A stretch of 64,000 bases of DNA, from positions 74,039,193 to 74,103,192 of the forward strand of contig OX465579.1 of the NCBI GenBank assembly GCA_950022655.1, given 5' to 3'. Source of the DNA: Alentia gelatinosa (lineage: Eukaryota; Annelida; Polychaeta; Phyllodocida; Polynoidae). A model generated the notes under the pieces. It had not been told where the DNA came from. It saw nothing but the letters and a program-made list of their open reading frames with translations, and did no database searches. Both the position numbers and the translations under genes were made by a program. Below are positions 38,468-49,373 of this stretch, piece after piece (position 1 is the first letter of the stretch; each line of letters opens with the position of its first letter).

Positions 38468-39739
38468 ATGTCGTCGCACGAGCTTTGTGGGGCCGCCGGC
38501 AACTGCACCACAGTGCTGGCCCCGCTGGGAGACTCCGGGGAATTCATGGGGAATTTCACTCGGCGGAGTGGGGTGGACCCCTGGACGGTGATCTCCACCA
38601 GCATGTACGCCGTAATTTGCGCGGCAGGCCTTCTCGGCAATGGTCTGGTCATCTACGTGGTACTCAGGTACGCCAAAATGAAAACAGTTACCAATATGTA
38701 CATTCTCAACCTGGCCATTGCTGATTTGTGCTTCATCGTCGGCCTCCCGTTTCTCATCGCCACGGCCATCATGAGGAACTGGGTCTTCGGGTTCTCCATG
38801 TGTAAGATCTTCTACATCCTCACGTCCATTAACTGGTTCACCAGCGTGTTCACGCTGACGGTGATGAGTGCTGATCGGTACCTGGCTGTGTGCCACCCGT
38901 TCAAGTCGATGCGTTACCGCACGCCCATGGTCTCCCGCATCGTCTGCGTGTGTGTGTGGACCGCCTCACTCCTTGTCATGCTTCCCATTGTCTTGTACGC
39001 AACCACACTTGAGGGTCCTCCGGGCAGGGTCTCCTGCACCATCTCCTGGCCTGAGGGTCAGGCCATCACCCCAGACCAGGCTTTTATCTGGTACGCGCTG
39101 CTTCTGGGGTTTGCCATCCCCGTCGCCCTAATAGTCGTCTTCTACACCCTCGTGCTGTTGCGCCTTAAGTCTGTAGGACCAAAGCAAAAGTCCAAAGAGA
39201 AGAAAAAAAGCCATCGCAAGGTCACCAAAATGGTGCTAACGGTGATCGCGGTATACGTTATATGCTGGCTGCCTTACTGGGTTTTTCAGGTAGCACTAAC
39301 GTTCACCACCGCGGATATGCCTTTCTGGTGCATCCAACTTTTCCAGATCATTACTGTCATGTCCTATACGAACAGCATGCTGAACCCGGTACTGTACGCC
39401 TTCTTAAGTGACAACTTCAGGAAGAGCTTTATCAAGGCATTCGAGTGCGCCAGCGTGTCGGAGGTGAACGCCGCGTTGCAGGCTGAGCACAGCGTCTTTC
39501 CCGGGCGCAAGTCCAACGCAGGGCTGGCGGCGCCCGTCGTGCAGGGCAACGGTGAGAATAATGTGAACCCGGACCATAACTCCAATGAGGAGATCGAATT
39601 CGCCACCACTAACATTACGTCATCTACGAAATACGACACGTCATGCCTGACTGAAGAAAGCAAGGCTATGATCGTCAACCATGATGGCGTGGAGGCAGAA
39701 ACGGCCATTGCTACTGAGCCACTGGGAGACTCTCTTTAG
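38468..39739 (+). CDS. AstC-R: Allatostatin-C/somatostatin-type neuropeptide GPCR, complete coding region in one exon
   Basis: Encodes a 423-residue class A receptor, expected in the plasma membrane and, from family knowledge, coupled to Gi/o and activated by an allatostatin-C/somatostatin-like peptide. Visible by eye: an N-terminus with glycosylation sequons at N12 and N29; seven hydrophobic segments near 42-68, 76-100, 111-138, 154-179, 205-233, 252-277 and 288-313; the LAIAD motif of TM2; DRY at 136-138; a probable disulfide pair C112-C190; a lysine-rich third loop (234-251); CWLPYW at 266-271; NPVLY at 306-310; helix 8 with C327 as a possible palmitoylation site; and a tail of about 100 residues. 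TM3 reads TSIN where vertebrate somatostatin receptors carry DGIN, so the peptide-binding Asp is a Thr (T119), as in insect AstC receptors. The frame stays open upstream to a TTG at 38,444, but the ATG at 38,468 has A at -3 (CACCATG) and is the likely start. An intronless coding region preceded by an acceptor suggests 5'UTR splicing. The family is certain; the exact ligand is not. Confidence 0.95.
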   Translation: MSSHELCGAAGNCTTVLAPLGDSGEFMGNFTRRSGVDPWTVISTSMYAVICAAGLLGNGLVIYVVLRYAKMKTVTNMYILNLAIADLCFIVGLPFLIATAIMRNWVFGFSMCKIFYILTSINWFTSVFTLTVMSADRYLAVCHPFKSMRYRTPMVSRIVCVCVWTASLLVMLPIVLYATTLEGPPGRVSCTISWPEGQAITPDQAFIWYALLLGFAIPVALIVVFYTLVLLRLKSVGPKQKSKEKKKSHRKVTKMVLTVIAVYVICWLPYWVFQVALTFTTADMPFWCIQLFQIITVMSYTNSMLNPVLYAFLSDNFRKSFIKAFECASVSEVNAALQAEHSVFPGRKSNAGLAAPVVQGNGENNVNPDHNSNEEIEFATTNITSSTKYDTSCLTEESKAMIVNHDGVEAETAIATEPLGDSL

Positions 39740-41668
39740 TTTGACTCTCAACTGACTATCAATATCGTGCTGCAAATAGGTCTTCTGGTGGTCCCTGCAA
39801 TGCCTCGGGAGATTTGTATTTGGATCTGTGCGGGTCAAATTGACAAAAGATGAAAAGAGATCTTATTGATCTTGGTGTGCTGCAGGGTAAGCTTTCTTTA
39901 AAGCTGATACCAGTCTAATTAGTGAAGTAGACACAGGGCGGGGCCTCACCAAAGGGCCCGAGATGGCGGCTTCGGCTTGACAAGAACTCGTAATGCAGTC
40001 GCGAACGTGGAAGGTGACTGTGTTCAACATGGTTTGAACTGAAATAGACCCAGGACAAAAATCCCTTGTTCATCAGTGTATTATGAAGATGATGTGTTAT
40101 AATTACGCATGGTGCATGGTGCCCTTGATGGGTATCAACTAGGGGTGTGAGTGGAAGTAGTTGAAGAGACGTGGTATTCAGTATTAAAGAAGAAACCAAC
40201 AAGTTTTGGTCAGACTCATCATTCTCCATGAGTACGGCACAGAGCGATATGAACGAGGCGAAGCTGAGTGAATATCACAAAGTGATAAACCGAGTTGGAG
40301 AACGACAAGTTTGACCAAAACGAGTCGCTTTCTGTATCTGTCTCACCCCTGTACACACTACAAGAACGGAAAGCACACTGAATATATGACACTATAGACC
40401 ATGGAGAACGGACTGAAATACTCGTCAGGGCATAGCGAACGAGTTACTTATAATAAACCTATGGGACAAGAATACTAGGGGTGAGATATACCTCTGATAT
40501 CTGTTCAGTGGGTATGGGGCGTTTGCTTTGCAAGCTACCATGAATCTCTGATATCTGCACGGACAAATTGGCATCGTTCGGAAGGATCCAATCTCAGCAT
40601 GCGACTAATGGATGTGAGACTATGACATCATGCTTTCCTCACTTGAGCTGAGTTAAGTAAGGAAACGCTGAGATCTACACCTTATAAGAGGTACATTAAG
40701 AGATGGAGCTGAATGTGTATTGGTTGTAACAGCATTTACCTGTAATAAGTGCTGAGGTGCATCTGCATCTACGTTGTGTTCTTACGCTGGTATATTCATT
40801 AAACATCCACAGTTCTGCTGCTTGTCCGATAAGAGAATTGACATATTTAGTTTTCTATCTGATGCAGGTGTTTACATTGTATCCATATAGCTCATGTCCA
40901 TCGGGTCCTCATGTCTATTTGATGAGTCATGAAACTACTTTTCAGTACATTTTATTAATTATTGCTGTGGTTTGTGATGGATTTCGACAAAGAAATAAAT
41001 TGTGACATATTTACGGCTACGGTTTCGCTCTGTGTAGAACTTCTCCAGTATAAACTTTCGAGAGACGTTTCAATTCTTTTGTGATTAAATAAAAAGATAA
41101 TTTTCCAAGCGTTAGTCTCATATTATTTTGTAGAAAGACATTGCAAGAAAGAATCAGGTGGCCATTAATGACTGCATATATGGGTAACTTTGCATAGGAT
41201 TTGAGTAATGTTCCTACTCCTATATCCGGCAGAAGACAAAGAAATACTTCGTAATCAGCTATACTTGATTAATCAACTTCTTAATCCGGCGATCCACACT
41301 AACATAGGAGGAAGGTGAGTCAATCAAACGTCAGTGGCCCGAGACTTGATACTTCCTAATGGGTAGCAATCACTTTCTCTATGTTAACCTTTCTTCCGAT
41401 GGTATCCTGCCATGATCATTACTTAGGGAAAACGATGAGGCTGTATATGGGATGTGACAGGTACGCCGGCGGGTGGCCCGCTCTGTGTACCCCGGGATGT
41501 CGGCTAATGTGACAGAGACCCCTTCCTCGGGGTGATTCCCGTGTCGAGGCATGTCGCCCTGCGCACACCATCCGTGATTAATTGCCCCAACCTATCTCTG
41601 ATTACAGGATCTGCGGGCATGGACAGAGGCGGCCAAATACGGATTGCATTACAGGCACTTCCTGCTGC
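39740..41668. other. Receptor 3' flank
   Basis: Contains the possible receptor 3'UTR and AATAAA hexamers noted separately. No other gene is visible. Confidence 0.4.
40988..41093 (+). promoter_or_regulatory. Possible polyadenylation signals downstream of the receptor
   Basis: AATAAA hexamers occur near 40,995 and 41,086, 1.25-1.35 kb after the receptor stop, with another AATAAA near 40,452. Any could end the receptor 3'UTR. In AT-rich DNA such hexamers also arise by chance. Confidence 0.25.
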
Positions 41669-41669
41669 C

Positions 41670-41700
<31 letters not shown>

Positions 41701-41728
41701 CTCTCTCTCTCTCCCTCTCTCTCTCTCT
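41669..41728 (+). repeat. (CT)n microsatellite
   Basis: About 60 bases of CT with a short CTTT interruption, directly before dispersed repeat copy B. Confidence 0.95.
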
Positions 41729-41735
41729 GCTCCTA

Positions 41736-42047
41736 GTCAAAGTAAAAAAGTATTGGTTTGAGGCACTTAAACCTAATCTAATTCCAAAATTTCATAATGT
41801 TTTTCCCTCCAGAATACTCTCCAATGCTTCCGATTAGGCATTGATCACCATTTAAATGTCTTAGACACCCTACGATACAGGTTTTTACATTGGAACTAAA
41901 TCATAGACTCCCATTTTTGTAGGTACCTAATCTCAGAAACGTCGTCAACTACCCCGATGCTAGGTGACCTTCCGACGTGATTTTTATTTTGTATCGGGAG
42001 GTCCGCTGTAGACCACATCGGAGCCATATCGTAGTAATTGGACGCCA
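41736..42047. repeat. Dispersed repeat, copy B
   Basis: The start (GTCAAAGTAAAAAAGTATTG) and end (GACGCC) match copy A at 14,838-15,109. They share the block CTTAAACCTAATC, a TAGACYCCCA block and the exact 19-mer GGTGACCTTCCGACGTGAT. Copy B abuts the composite element at 42,050. No coding content. Confidence 0.7.
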
Positions 42048-42378
42048 GGCCTAAAGCCGGGCTCCCACTGTTCCGACACACTACGAAAAGTGCTGTGTTT
42101 GGGCTACGATAAGAAATTTTCCGATCGTAGAGCTATTGGGAATGCTCTGACAGAGTGTGTCGGAGTGTGTCGCAGTACATATGAACGGGTTGAAAAGAAA
42201 ACCAAAGTTACGACAGCGGCCACAATTTAAGAGGTGCGCCAACGTAAATCTAAGGCAAATAATTAACGATATATTGATAGAAAGTTCATTGAAACGTTCA
42301 CATTCGATACTTCTAGGGGGTGGGGATGGGGAATTAGGAGTGTGTGTGTGTGTATATATTATTTATCTATCGCTATTT

Positions 42379-42504
42379 ATGGGTTTCACAATTAAGTTTA
42401 AAAAACTTTCAACTCCTTCACAGATCACAAAATATCTAGGCATAATCGTAAACGTTAGAAAGATGACTTTATCTTTACCTGAAGAAAAAGTTTTAAAAAC
42501 TATC
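42379..42504 (+). pseudogene. DIRS/tyrosine-recombinase retrotransposon RT fragment
   Basis: A short frame contains MGFTIKFKKL, then TPSQITKYLGIIVN, then a KMTLSLPEEK segment. The order (GF.I...K, Ps..i.yLG..i, m.lsLPeeK) is the pattern found after the catalytic box in DIRS-like reverse transcriptases. No catalytic motif, recombinase or RNase H is seen, and a stop follows at 42,505. It is a scrap of about 42 residues and the family call is tentative. Confidence 0.4.
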
Positions 42505-42662
42505 TGATTAATTAACAATTCAATTTCTAAGAATAAAACTGAATTAACTGATGTTCAAAAGTCTACTCCCTCACTGCGCAACACTGATCGTTTGAATAAA
42601 ATAGATCTATGCGCCTAGGGGACACCACTGAGGTTATAAAATATCATATATAAATATATAGG

Positions 42663-42704
42663 TGGGGGGGGGGGGTACACCCGGGGTGGGGGATGGGGGG
42701 TGTG
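42663..42704 (+). repeat. G-rich tract with G-quadruplex potential
   Basis: A run of 13 G is followed within 30 bases by GGGG, GGGGG and GGGGGG blocks. This satisfies the usual four-tract G-quadruplex pattern on the + strand. Confidence 0.75.
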
Positions 42705-42810
42705 CATAGTCTACACCAATAGAGAATGCTTCCGACACACTCCGACAAATCGAACATGTCCGATTTTGTCGGAAGACCTACGACACAGCATTTCTATCGT
42801 AGCACTATCG

Positions 42811-42840
42811 GTGTGTGTCGGTGTGTGTCGGTGTGTGTCG
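42811..42840. repeat. Three perfect 10-bp tandem units GTGTGTGTCG
   Basis: Three head-to-tail copies lie near the right end of the composite element. The unit contains the TGTGTCG word that also forms the element's terminal repeats, so it looks like local amplification of a subterminal motif. Confidence 0.85.
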
Positions 42841-43000
42841 TAGTACTCATCGGAACACAAAACCCACTTCCGCGATAGAGCCATTTATCTCGACAAAAAA
42901 TTCATTTTATCATCGGAACGGTTATCGTAAGGCTATCGTAGTGTGTCGGAGGCGCAAATCGTGATAGTGGGATACCCCTTTAACAGTGGGGCCCTAAAGG

Positions 43001-46000
43001 CCAGCCCCCACCTACCAAGATGGTCTACGACATCCTTCCCGATGGCTACGATTTTAAATGCCCAAATCGTGGCCTATCGGGAGGTTCCTGATAGTACCAA
43101 ATTATGGACATGGTTTGAAATCGTAGAGCGTAGAATATAAACCATGGTCACGATTGGCTCACGATTCAATCGGTGATTCAATGTAGATCTAAGGCATGAT
43201 TTTAATATTGATATATACTATAATTTTAGAAATGTTGAATGAATCCGAATAATTTTCTATAGGTATTTACAATATATAATAATATTATTTTCAAACACTA
43301 AAACAATCAAATTGAACAATATTACTGTGGTAGAATAATGATTCTGATATGAAACTATTATTTTCAGACACTTAAACTTCATCAAATAATATCATATTTC
43401 ATCGATTTTACCGATATGAAACTATTATTATTATTATAATTAAGAAGCATGATGGGAGTGGGTTTGGCCATGTGGGTTTATTCTGACCATATTTCTTATC
43501 TTATAGACAGAAAAACAACTCACACTGGGAAAAGCTTTGGTCGATTACCATCAAGCCTTACGAGAAAAGTGTGATAGGACGGGGCCGGCTGCTTGACTGT
43601 AGATCGGTTACAGCGAATGTGAATGGATAGTAGCAGAAATTAAAAAATCTACACATATTCCATCCGTTGGACAATAATGATTTGTATGTTAATCACATAT
43701 TCCCACTACGAAATATCAATATTACACGGTCTACATAATACAAAGGGAAAAGGAAAAGAATAAAGGAATCCCCATGATATAGCAAATGGAGTATATGCAT
43801 CAAAGTGATTTTTTTTTAGGTTTTATTTCTGACGGAAATGCAGCTCACAAAAGTATTACAGTGATCTTCCACTATATGATTGAAACACTGCCCATCAACA
43901 CCATTATTAGAACCGCGACAGTAACAGCGATTGAGTACGGCCGGTGTGGGAACAAGCAGGAATGTTTATTTTTGAAATTCGAAACTAAGACACCATTGCT
44001 CTTCAAAAATCCCTATACACGACGGAGGACCAACCCTCATATAACTAGTGATATTGAAAGACCAGTCCATTATATTGTGTTTAGATGTGATACAAAGGGA
44101 CAATCTAGTTTCATGGTTCCAGTTGTCGACCAATAACATACCCCAGTTCCTTTCGCTATATTGATCTATACTTCCATAGACCACCAAACATCTGCAGGAC
44201 AGCCTCTGGAGTTTGACCTCCGGCCGAGAGTCATGGCTGCCTCATCAATAATGAAGCTGAAAGGAATTCTGGGAAACCTAAGGAAAACATGAGGGAAGGG
44301 AAAAGGTTATGAAGCACGCCCCAGGTGGTCAGGCTATGGGCCGCTATGCTTTTCCCTCTTGTTAATTTTCCCGGGCAGGGGTGTCGCCGCCCACCTTTTT
44401 CTAGATTGTGGAAATGGCATCAATGTTGATTAACTTTGGTTGTTTGATTGCAACACACTCACATTCCAAGATATGTGTGATTGAAGAGACGCCAGGGGCA
44501 TGTAGCACCTCGGGCGCTTCTAGAACTAAGTTCTAAAATACAAATATTCATGGAATTGCTGAGGTGGCCTAGGGCTACACGTCGATGAAGGTAGGTGGCA
44601 TTATGCTACAGGTGGCATTACGTTGGATTTGCATATTTTTTGTCTTAGATGTTATAGGTTGTGCACAGGTGAGTCAGTTCCTAATAAATAATATGTTTTA
44701 AACTGGTTATTTATTCTTGTACTTATCTCTGTGTACAGATGTATTTCTCTTATATTTTGTCTTATTGTTTTCATCTTTTCTTGAGGGGGAGTTAAGATAT
44801 ATACCAGTTCTGCCTTGTGCGTGGGATACATCATCACCCCAACAAACTAAACCTCCTCAGACAAGAAAAGATAATAGAAAAAGAGATATATATTATAAAT
44901 ATCGGTGATAGATATCTTTCGTTTCACATGGACAACGGGAAACCCCCTTGAACAAAGATTTCGACAATAGACACGCCGTGACGTCACCTTCGGCAGCATC
45001 TATGACGTCATGTCTCCCCTGGTACCGCACAGTGCCATCTGTAGGAACGCTACTCAAGGCCTGGGTTTGCCCTGATAGATACAACGTTATTCCATCAACT
45101 GATTCCTGAGCTCAAAGGCCTCTCGGGTTCTCGTCGCTGCTGGCACGTAATTGATCGAGTTGGGAACGCTTCTTAAGATCTAAATCTGTGCGCAGATCTT
45201 CTTGAATTACCGTCTCGCGGGATCAAGTGTTTGATAGTCCGAGTTAGATCCTTTCATTTGCACAATGCAACCTTGAGGGGGATTTATCAAGATTAAAAGT
45301 CCACACCTTTCCTCCATTTCCATCGGTGTTTTGAACGCTGGACGATTGGCCCTTCTCGAGGGCCCACTCGCATTTATAAAGGTGTTTTATTGCATCGTTC
45401 CTATGAAACATACACTTGAAAGACGGTCTAAAATATTTTCCTACCAAACACAGACCGCGACTGAGAGATGTGAAATGTTTTATATATTCTTTGGAAAACT
45501 GAATTAGTATGCTCACCCGCCTATCTATGCCTCATTCTCACTCAGTGCCGCCGCAGTCCTTACCTTAAGCATCTTATCGACATCAATGTCATTGATTTAC
45601 AGGCCATAGATACACCTTTATTCAACCGCTAATTCAACCTCACTTTAAAGATGAATTACACCAATTAAGCTCAGTTAATGAATCAAAAAGAGTAAGCCCC
45701 ACCCATAACGTCCGTGAGCGTACACAAAGCGGGGCTAGCAGGCACATTTATTGACTGGGAGCAGCGTGGGGCACTGTCTGCAGGCCTCTCACCTGGCATG
45801 TGCAACACTGGCGACCAGTGCGACACAGTCATGGGTACCATCCATACATACTATGAACCAGTCTGTCCTCTTCTTACATTTGGACATCACTGGAAGCCTT
45901 CTACGCGGGTATTGTAAGGCCACAGACTCACCCTGGTGATCTACTCATGCATGGCAGGAAGGAGTGTGCATACATACCCGTGATTACAGAACTGAAATAA

Positions 46001-46149
46001 CTATAACAAGAAAATATGGTATGGAATACAACATATGGTCTATTTATATGTATATGCATGTACCTGTATCTATGTATCTGTATTTACATGGATAAACAGC
46101 ACTGAATGCGGCACCGAATGCGGCATGCACTAACCACCCTACACACACG
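43001..46149. other. Spacer, nothing recognised
   Basis: TCGTAG-type words continue to about 43,125. The 116-residue frame at 43,786 is not recognisable. Confidence 0.4.
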
Positions 46150-46174
46150 CACCCTCCCACTGTGTGGGAGGGTG
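46150..46174. repeat. Perfect 11-bp hairpin with 3-nt loop
   Basis: CACCCTCCCAC-TGT-GTGGGAGGGTG is fully paired. Isolated; no T-run or gene context that would make it a terminator. Confidence 0.85.
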
Positions 46175-46497
46175 GCGTTATAATTTTTGAAATTATCATG
46201 GGGAGTGGTTCCCGTTTATTAGCTTTAACCAGACTGAAACGACCGCCCCAGCAATACAATGCAGGTAGTATCTCTGTAATCCAAAATTAGACGAAGATAA
46301 AAGTTTCTTATATGTATCTATACCAATAGGCAGGTATGAATTACAGCAATGCCATTGTATTTGTTCCGGTCGTCACCGCATTACTTCAAGGTTTACCTTT
46401 GTTGGTTCCATTTGCAAACAGTCCCTACATAAATCAGATATTATGTTGCCCTGTAGTAAAAAGATCCAACAACGTTCCATTCGGCAGGAAGTGCTAG

Positions 46498-46588
46498 GTT
46501 GTTGTTGTTGTTGTTGTTGTTGTTTTTGTTGTTGTTGTTGTTGTTGTTGTTGTTGGTGTTGTTCTTCTTCTTCTTCTTGACGTCGTCG

Positions 46589-46662
<74 letters not shown>

Positions 46663-46663
46663 G
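46498..46663 (+). repeat. Compound (GTT)n-(CTT)5-(GTC)n-(GTT)n microsatellite
   Basis: About 166 bases of trinucleotide repeat, interrupted. The minus strand reads as polyglutamine, polyasparagine or polythreonine in its three frames. All three being long is the signature of a microsatellite and not of a coding polyQ region. Confidence 0.95.
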
Positions 46664-49261
46664 GTTTGGGGGTTTTTTGGGGGGGAGGAGAAATACGATT
46701 TGTGGAATGTACCTTTCTGATGCCAAGTGTTCTGGTAAAACTTGGAATCCAACGCAAAACTCCCCCAAAAAAGTAACAACACCAGCAATATCTGCCCCCA
46801 TCAGGTATCTGCCTAACTTAGGATACTAGGGTAAGGCAACAGGAGCCAATATGAACAAAAGAAACATTACCTCTAGAGACAACCTAAAACAAGGCTTCAG
46901 TGCTTAAACTATGTGGGCTTTTGGATAAAATGTGAATATCAAAACAAGTTACAAGGGGACCCTTCGAGATTTTAACCCTTTACGGACGGGTGCCCATGGC
47001 AATGACAGTTTGCATAATGGAAGGGGTTAGGGTTAGTATATACCGCTAGGGTGACAGATACATATGGTGCCTCAGCTCCCAATTTGACTGTTTAATCACA
47101 TGATATGCTATCCTCGATATATCATTAGTTTTTCTTTAAAATATCAGATACGATGTTATATACTCATCGTATGCGAACCAAGTATATTGAGCTATCATTT
47201 CTATGTTAAAAACTATTTTGTAATTAAGGCGTCGTTCGGCCTGTGTCAGTTGGTGCCTCAATGCACCATTCGTATTCAAAGTTAAACAATAACATTTCAA
47301 AGATTTGAAAGTTATTTATTTTCCTGAACTACGCATCGTTCAGTAACTTCACTTGGCCTACGTATAGTGAAATCTATCAGCGGTCAGTCTCAATCCTGGT
47401 CAAAAACTTCCGAATGATGGTAAATGCCCTTTTGATTCCAGCGATGTGTAGACCTGAAATAGAAGCAAACGTGTGCGTCCGCAGATGTAGATAAAACTAA
47501 AATCAAGAGGCACATTTTATTGATACCCGTGTGCATTTCAAGCGCAGGTCAATGTCCCTTTGTTAGCAGTTTCGTAGACGCTGTCAGAGTCAAACATGGG
47601 ATCCATACATCTCTCAGTCGCTCTCTACCGCTTTCCTTCACCTCCCTACTCCCATCAGCCCAACCCCACCCTACTCACAATCCCAACCGGGTGCCCGTAA
47701 CAACATCCACCTGCCGTTTCCCCAAATCAAATTTGCTTTTTCTCGCCTCTTCTCCCCGGTGAGTGGAATATTTAGTTTTCCTCTTGGTCGCGCGGGGTAG
47801 TGCTCTGATCTTTCCCTATAATCATTTGAAATGGCATTGCCACAAAGAAACGGGCGTAAGGGTGACTGGGACTATTCCAGGGAATGGGGAAGGTGGAAAA
47901 AAACAAAGAAATTGTCGGCGACTTCTGTGGCGTGTAAAGAATTCTGGGAGTTGACAGTTCGAAGGGCTCGGTGTCGTTACAAATATTCCTCGCCGACCAA
48001 TGAGGGCCAAGCGAGCATGAAGTTGGTAAACAAAATGGGAATTAGAGTGAAAGGTTTGGTTCCATTCGGCAGCAGCGGAATTGATCATTGATGGAACTAA
48101 AGCTGGGGAAGGGAAATGGATGCAAATAACCACGGAAACTTGAGCGGACTTTGGAGGGGAGGGATTCAATGCAATCGGCGATAGTAGATGTGATTAAGTA
48201 CGCTATAGATGATAATCTAAGGGTTTTAGCGCAATAAGGAGATAATTCTCTAGACAAATGACACGCTAACACTCAGAGATTAATAAAAGAAAGGACCATC
48301 ACATCATACGTCAATAGTCTACGTCTACAGAACTAGAGGAGAAAGTCTCGGCTCTCACCACTTTCAGGGAACACTCTCCTGTCACTACTGCGTTTTCAAA
48401 GGAAATCAAGATCGTAGCCGCCACTCCTGCCGCTATCTCTTTGAGTTGCTGCACAGTCGGTGGGAAATGGGTGTAAAATGTCGTCTGCTTTCATGGGCGA
48501 TAAAAGGTGGCAAATGGCGGCCTATGGAGGTTATTGTGGCTGGTGGTGGACTGACAGCCAGTATCAGATGGAGGCTTCTTAGATCCCTTGCTTTGTGATT
48601 GAGGCGCTGGTTTCTCGCAACGTTGATGCGATATGATGTCTAAAGGACACCTTCAATATACGTCACTGTACTGAGTGGTGACGTTATCGCATCAACCCTG
48701 ACGACAGCATCGATTATACGAAACTCACAAAATTAGAATAAACTCTTACTAATAGAAATGTATCTTTCCAAGCATCCAATTGCATTCAATGGTCAGAAAT
48801 CCTGAAATCTGTGAACTACAATATATAATTATTCCTATTTTTACCAGAAGATGGTTATCATGGCTAATCAGCATCGATAATTACTAAATATTAAGGTAAG
48901 AAAATTATTGTTATCTGCAAAATGTTGAATGATATAAACCGAAACGCACGTCTTCAGTGATAGATGGGGACATATACCACTCCAAAGAAAAGATAAAGAG
49001 AGCTATGCCTATTAAAATTTGATGTGATACATCTCCATTAGGTCCTTTAGAACATACCTGGATGTTCTTCATCCTTGTACTCCATCTCCAATCTCGACGA
49101 TGAGTGAATGGTATACATCGTTCTTGATGAAAGAACATGGAATTCGAAAAGTGAAAATCAAAATGTCTGTTTTTTATCCAGTCATTGGGCAATTGTTGTA
49201 ACCTACCTTTCACCCAACTAACCCGCCAGTTTGCCACCCGTATAATGTATCAATGAGTAAC
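46664..49261. other. Spacer, nothing recognised
   Basis: Overlapping frames at 47,763-48,272 on both strands are not supported by splice signals or motifs. Confidence 0.4.
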
Positions 49262-49373
49262 CCAGTGTTTACACTAGACGATTATAGGCGGCGATTCTTG
49301 AATTTTGCACCATTCAACTACTTTTATCTGTGAATGGCTAGAAACCAGTACTTACAAAAAGTGTAAACGCTGG
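49262..49373. mobile_element. Short palindromic MITE, family 1, second copy
   Basis: Starts CAGTGTTTACACTAGACGAT and ends GTGTAAACGCTGG, giving 112 bp with TIRs. The left half aligns with 132-190 (shared GGCGGCGATTC-like block and TTTTGCACC). CAG...CTG ends are hAT-like. An 8-bp target duplication is not clear. Confidence 0.75.

Larger units (their letters stand above)
42050..43000. mobile_element. Composite TIR-bounded element with TCGTAG/CTACGA hexamers
   Basis: The left edge (GGCTCCCACTGTTCCGACAC at 42,060) is mirrored on the right by CGTAGTGTGTCGGA at 42,937-42,950 and AACAGTGGGGCCC at 42,981-42,993. TCGTAG or CTACGA recurs about a dozen times between 42,028 and 43,125, like subterminal transposase-binding repeats. 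Inside are a GT tract, the DIRS-like RT scrap, a long G-run and three 10-bp units. No transposase is visible. It is probably a non-autonomous DNA transposon with nested insertions. Confidence 0.5.

Noticed and set aside
38396..38896. 166-residue frame antisense to the receptor
   Set aside because: It is a shadow of the well-supported GPCR on the opposite strand.
46373..46801. Polyglutamine/polyasparagine-containing frames on the minus strand
   Set aside because: All three frames are homopeptides over the same GTT repeat, and the flanks show no coding character or splice context.
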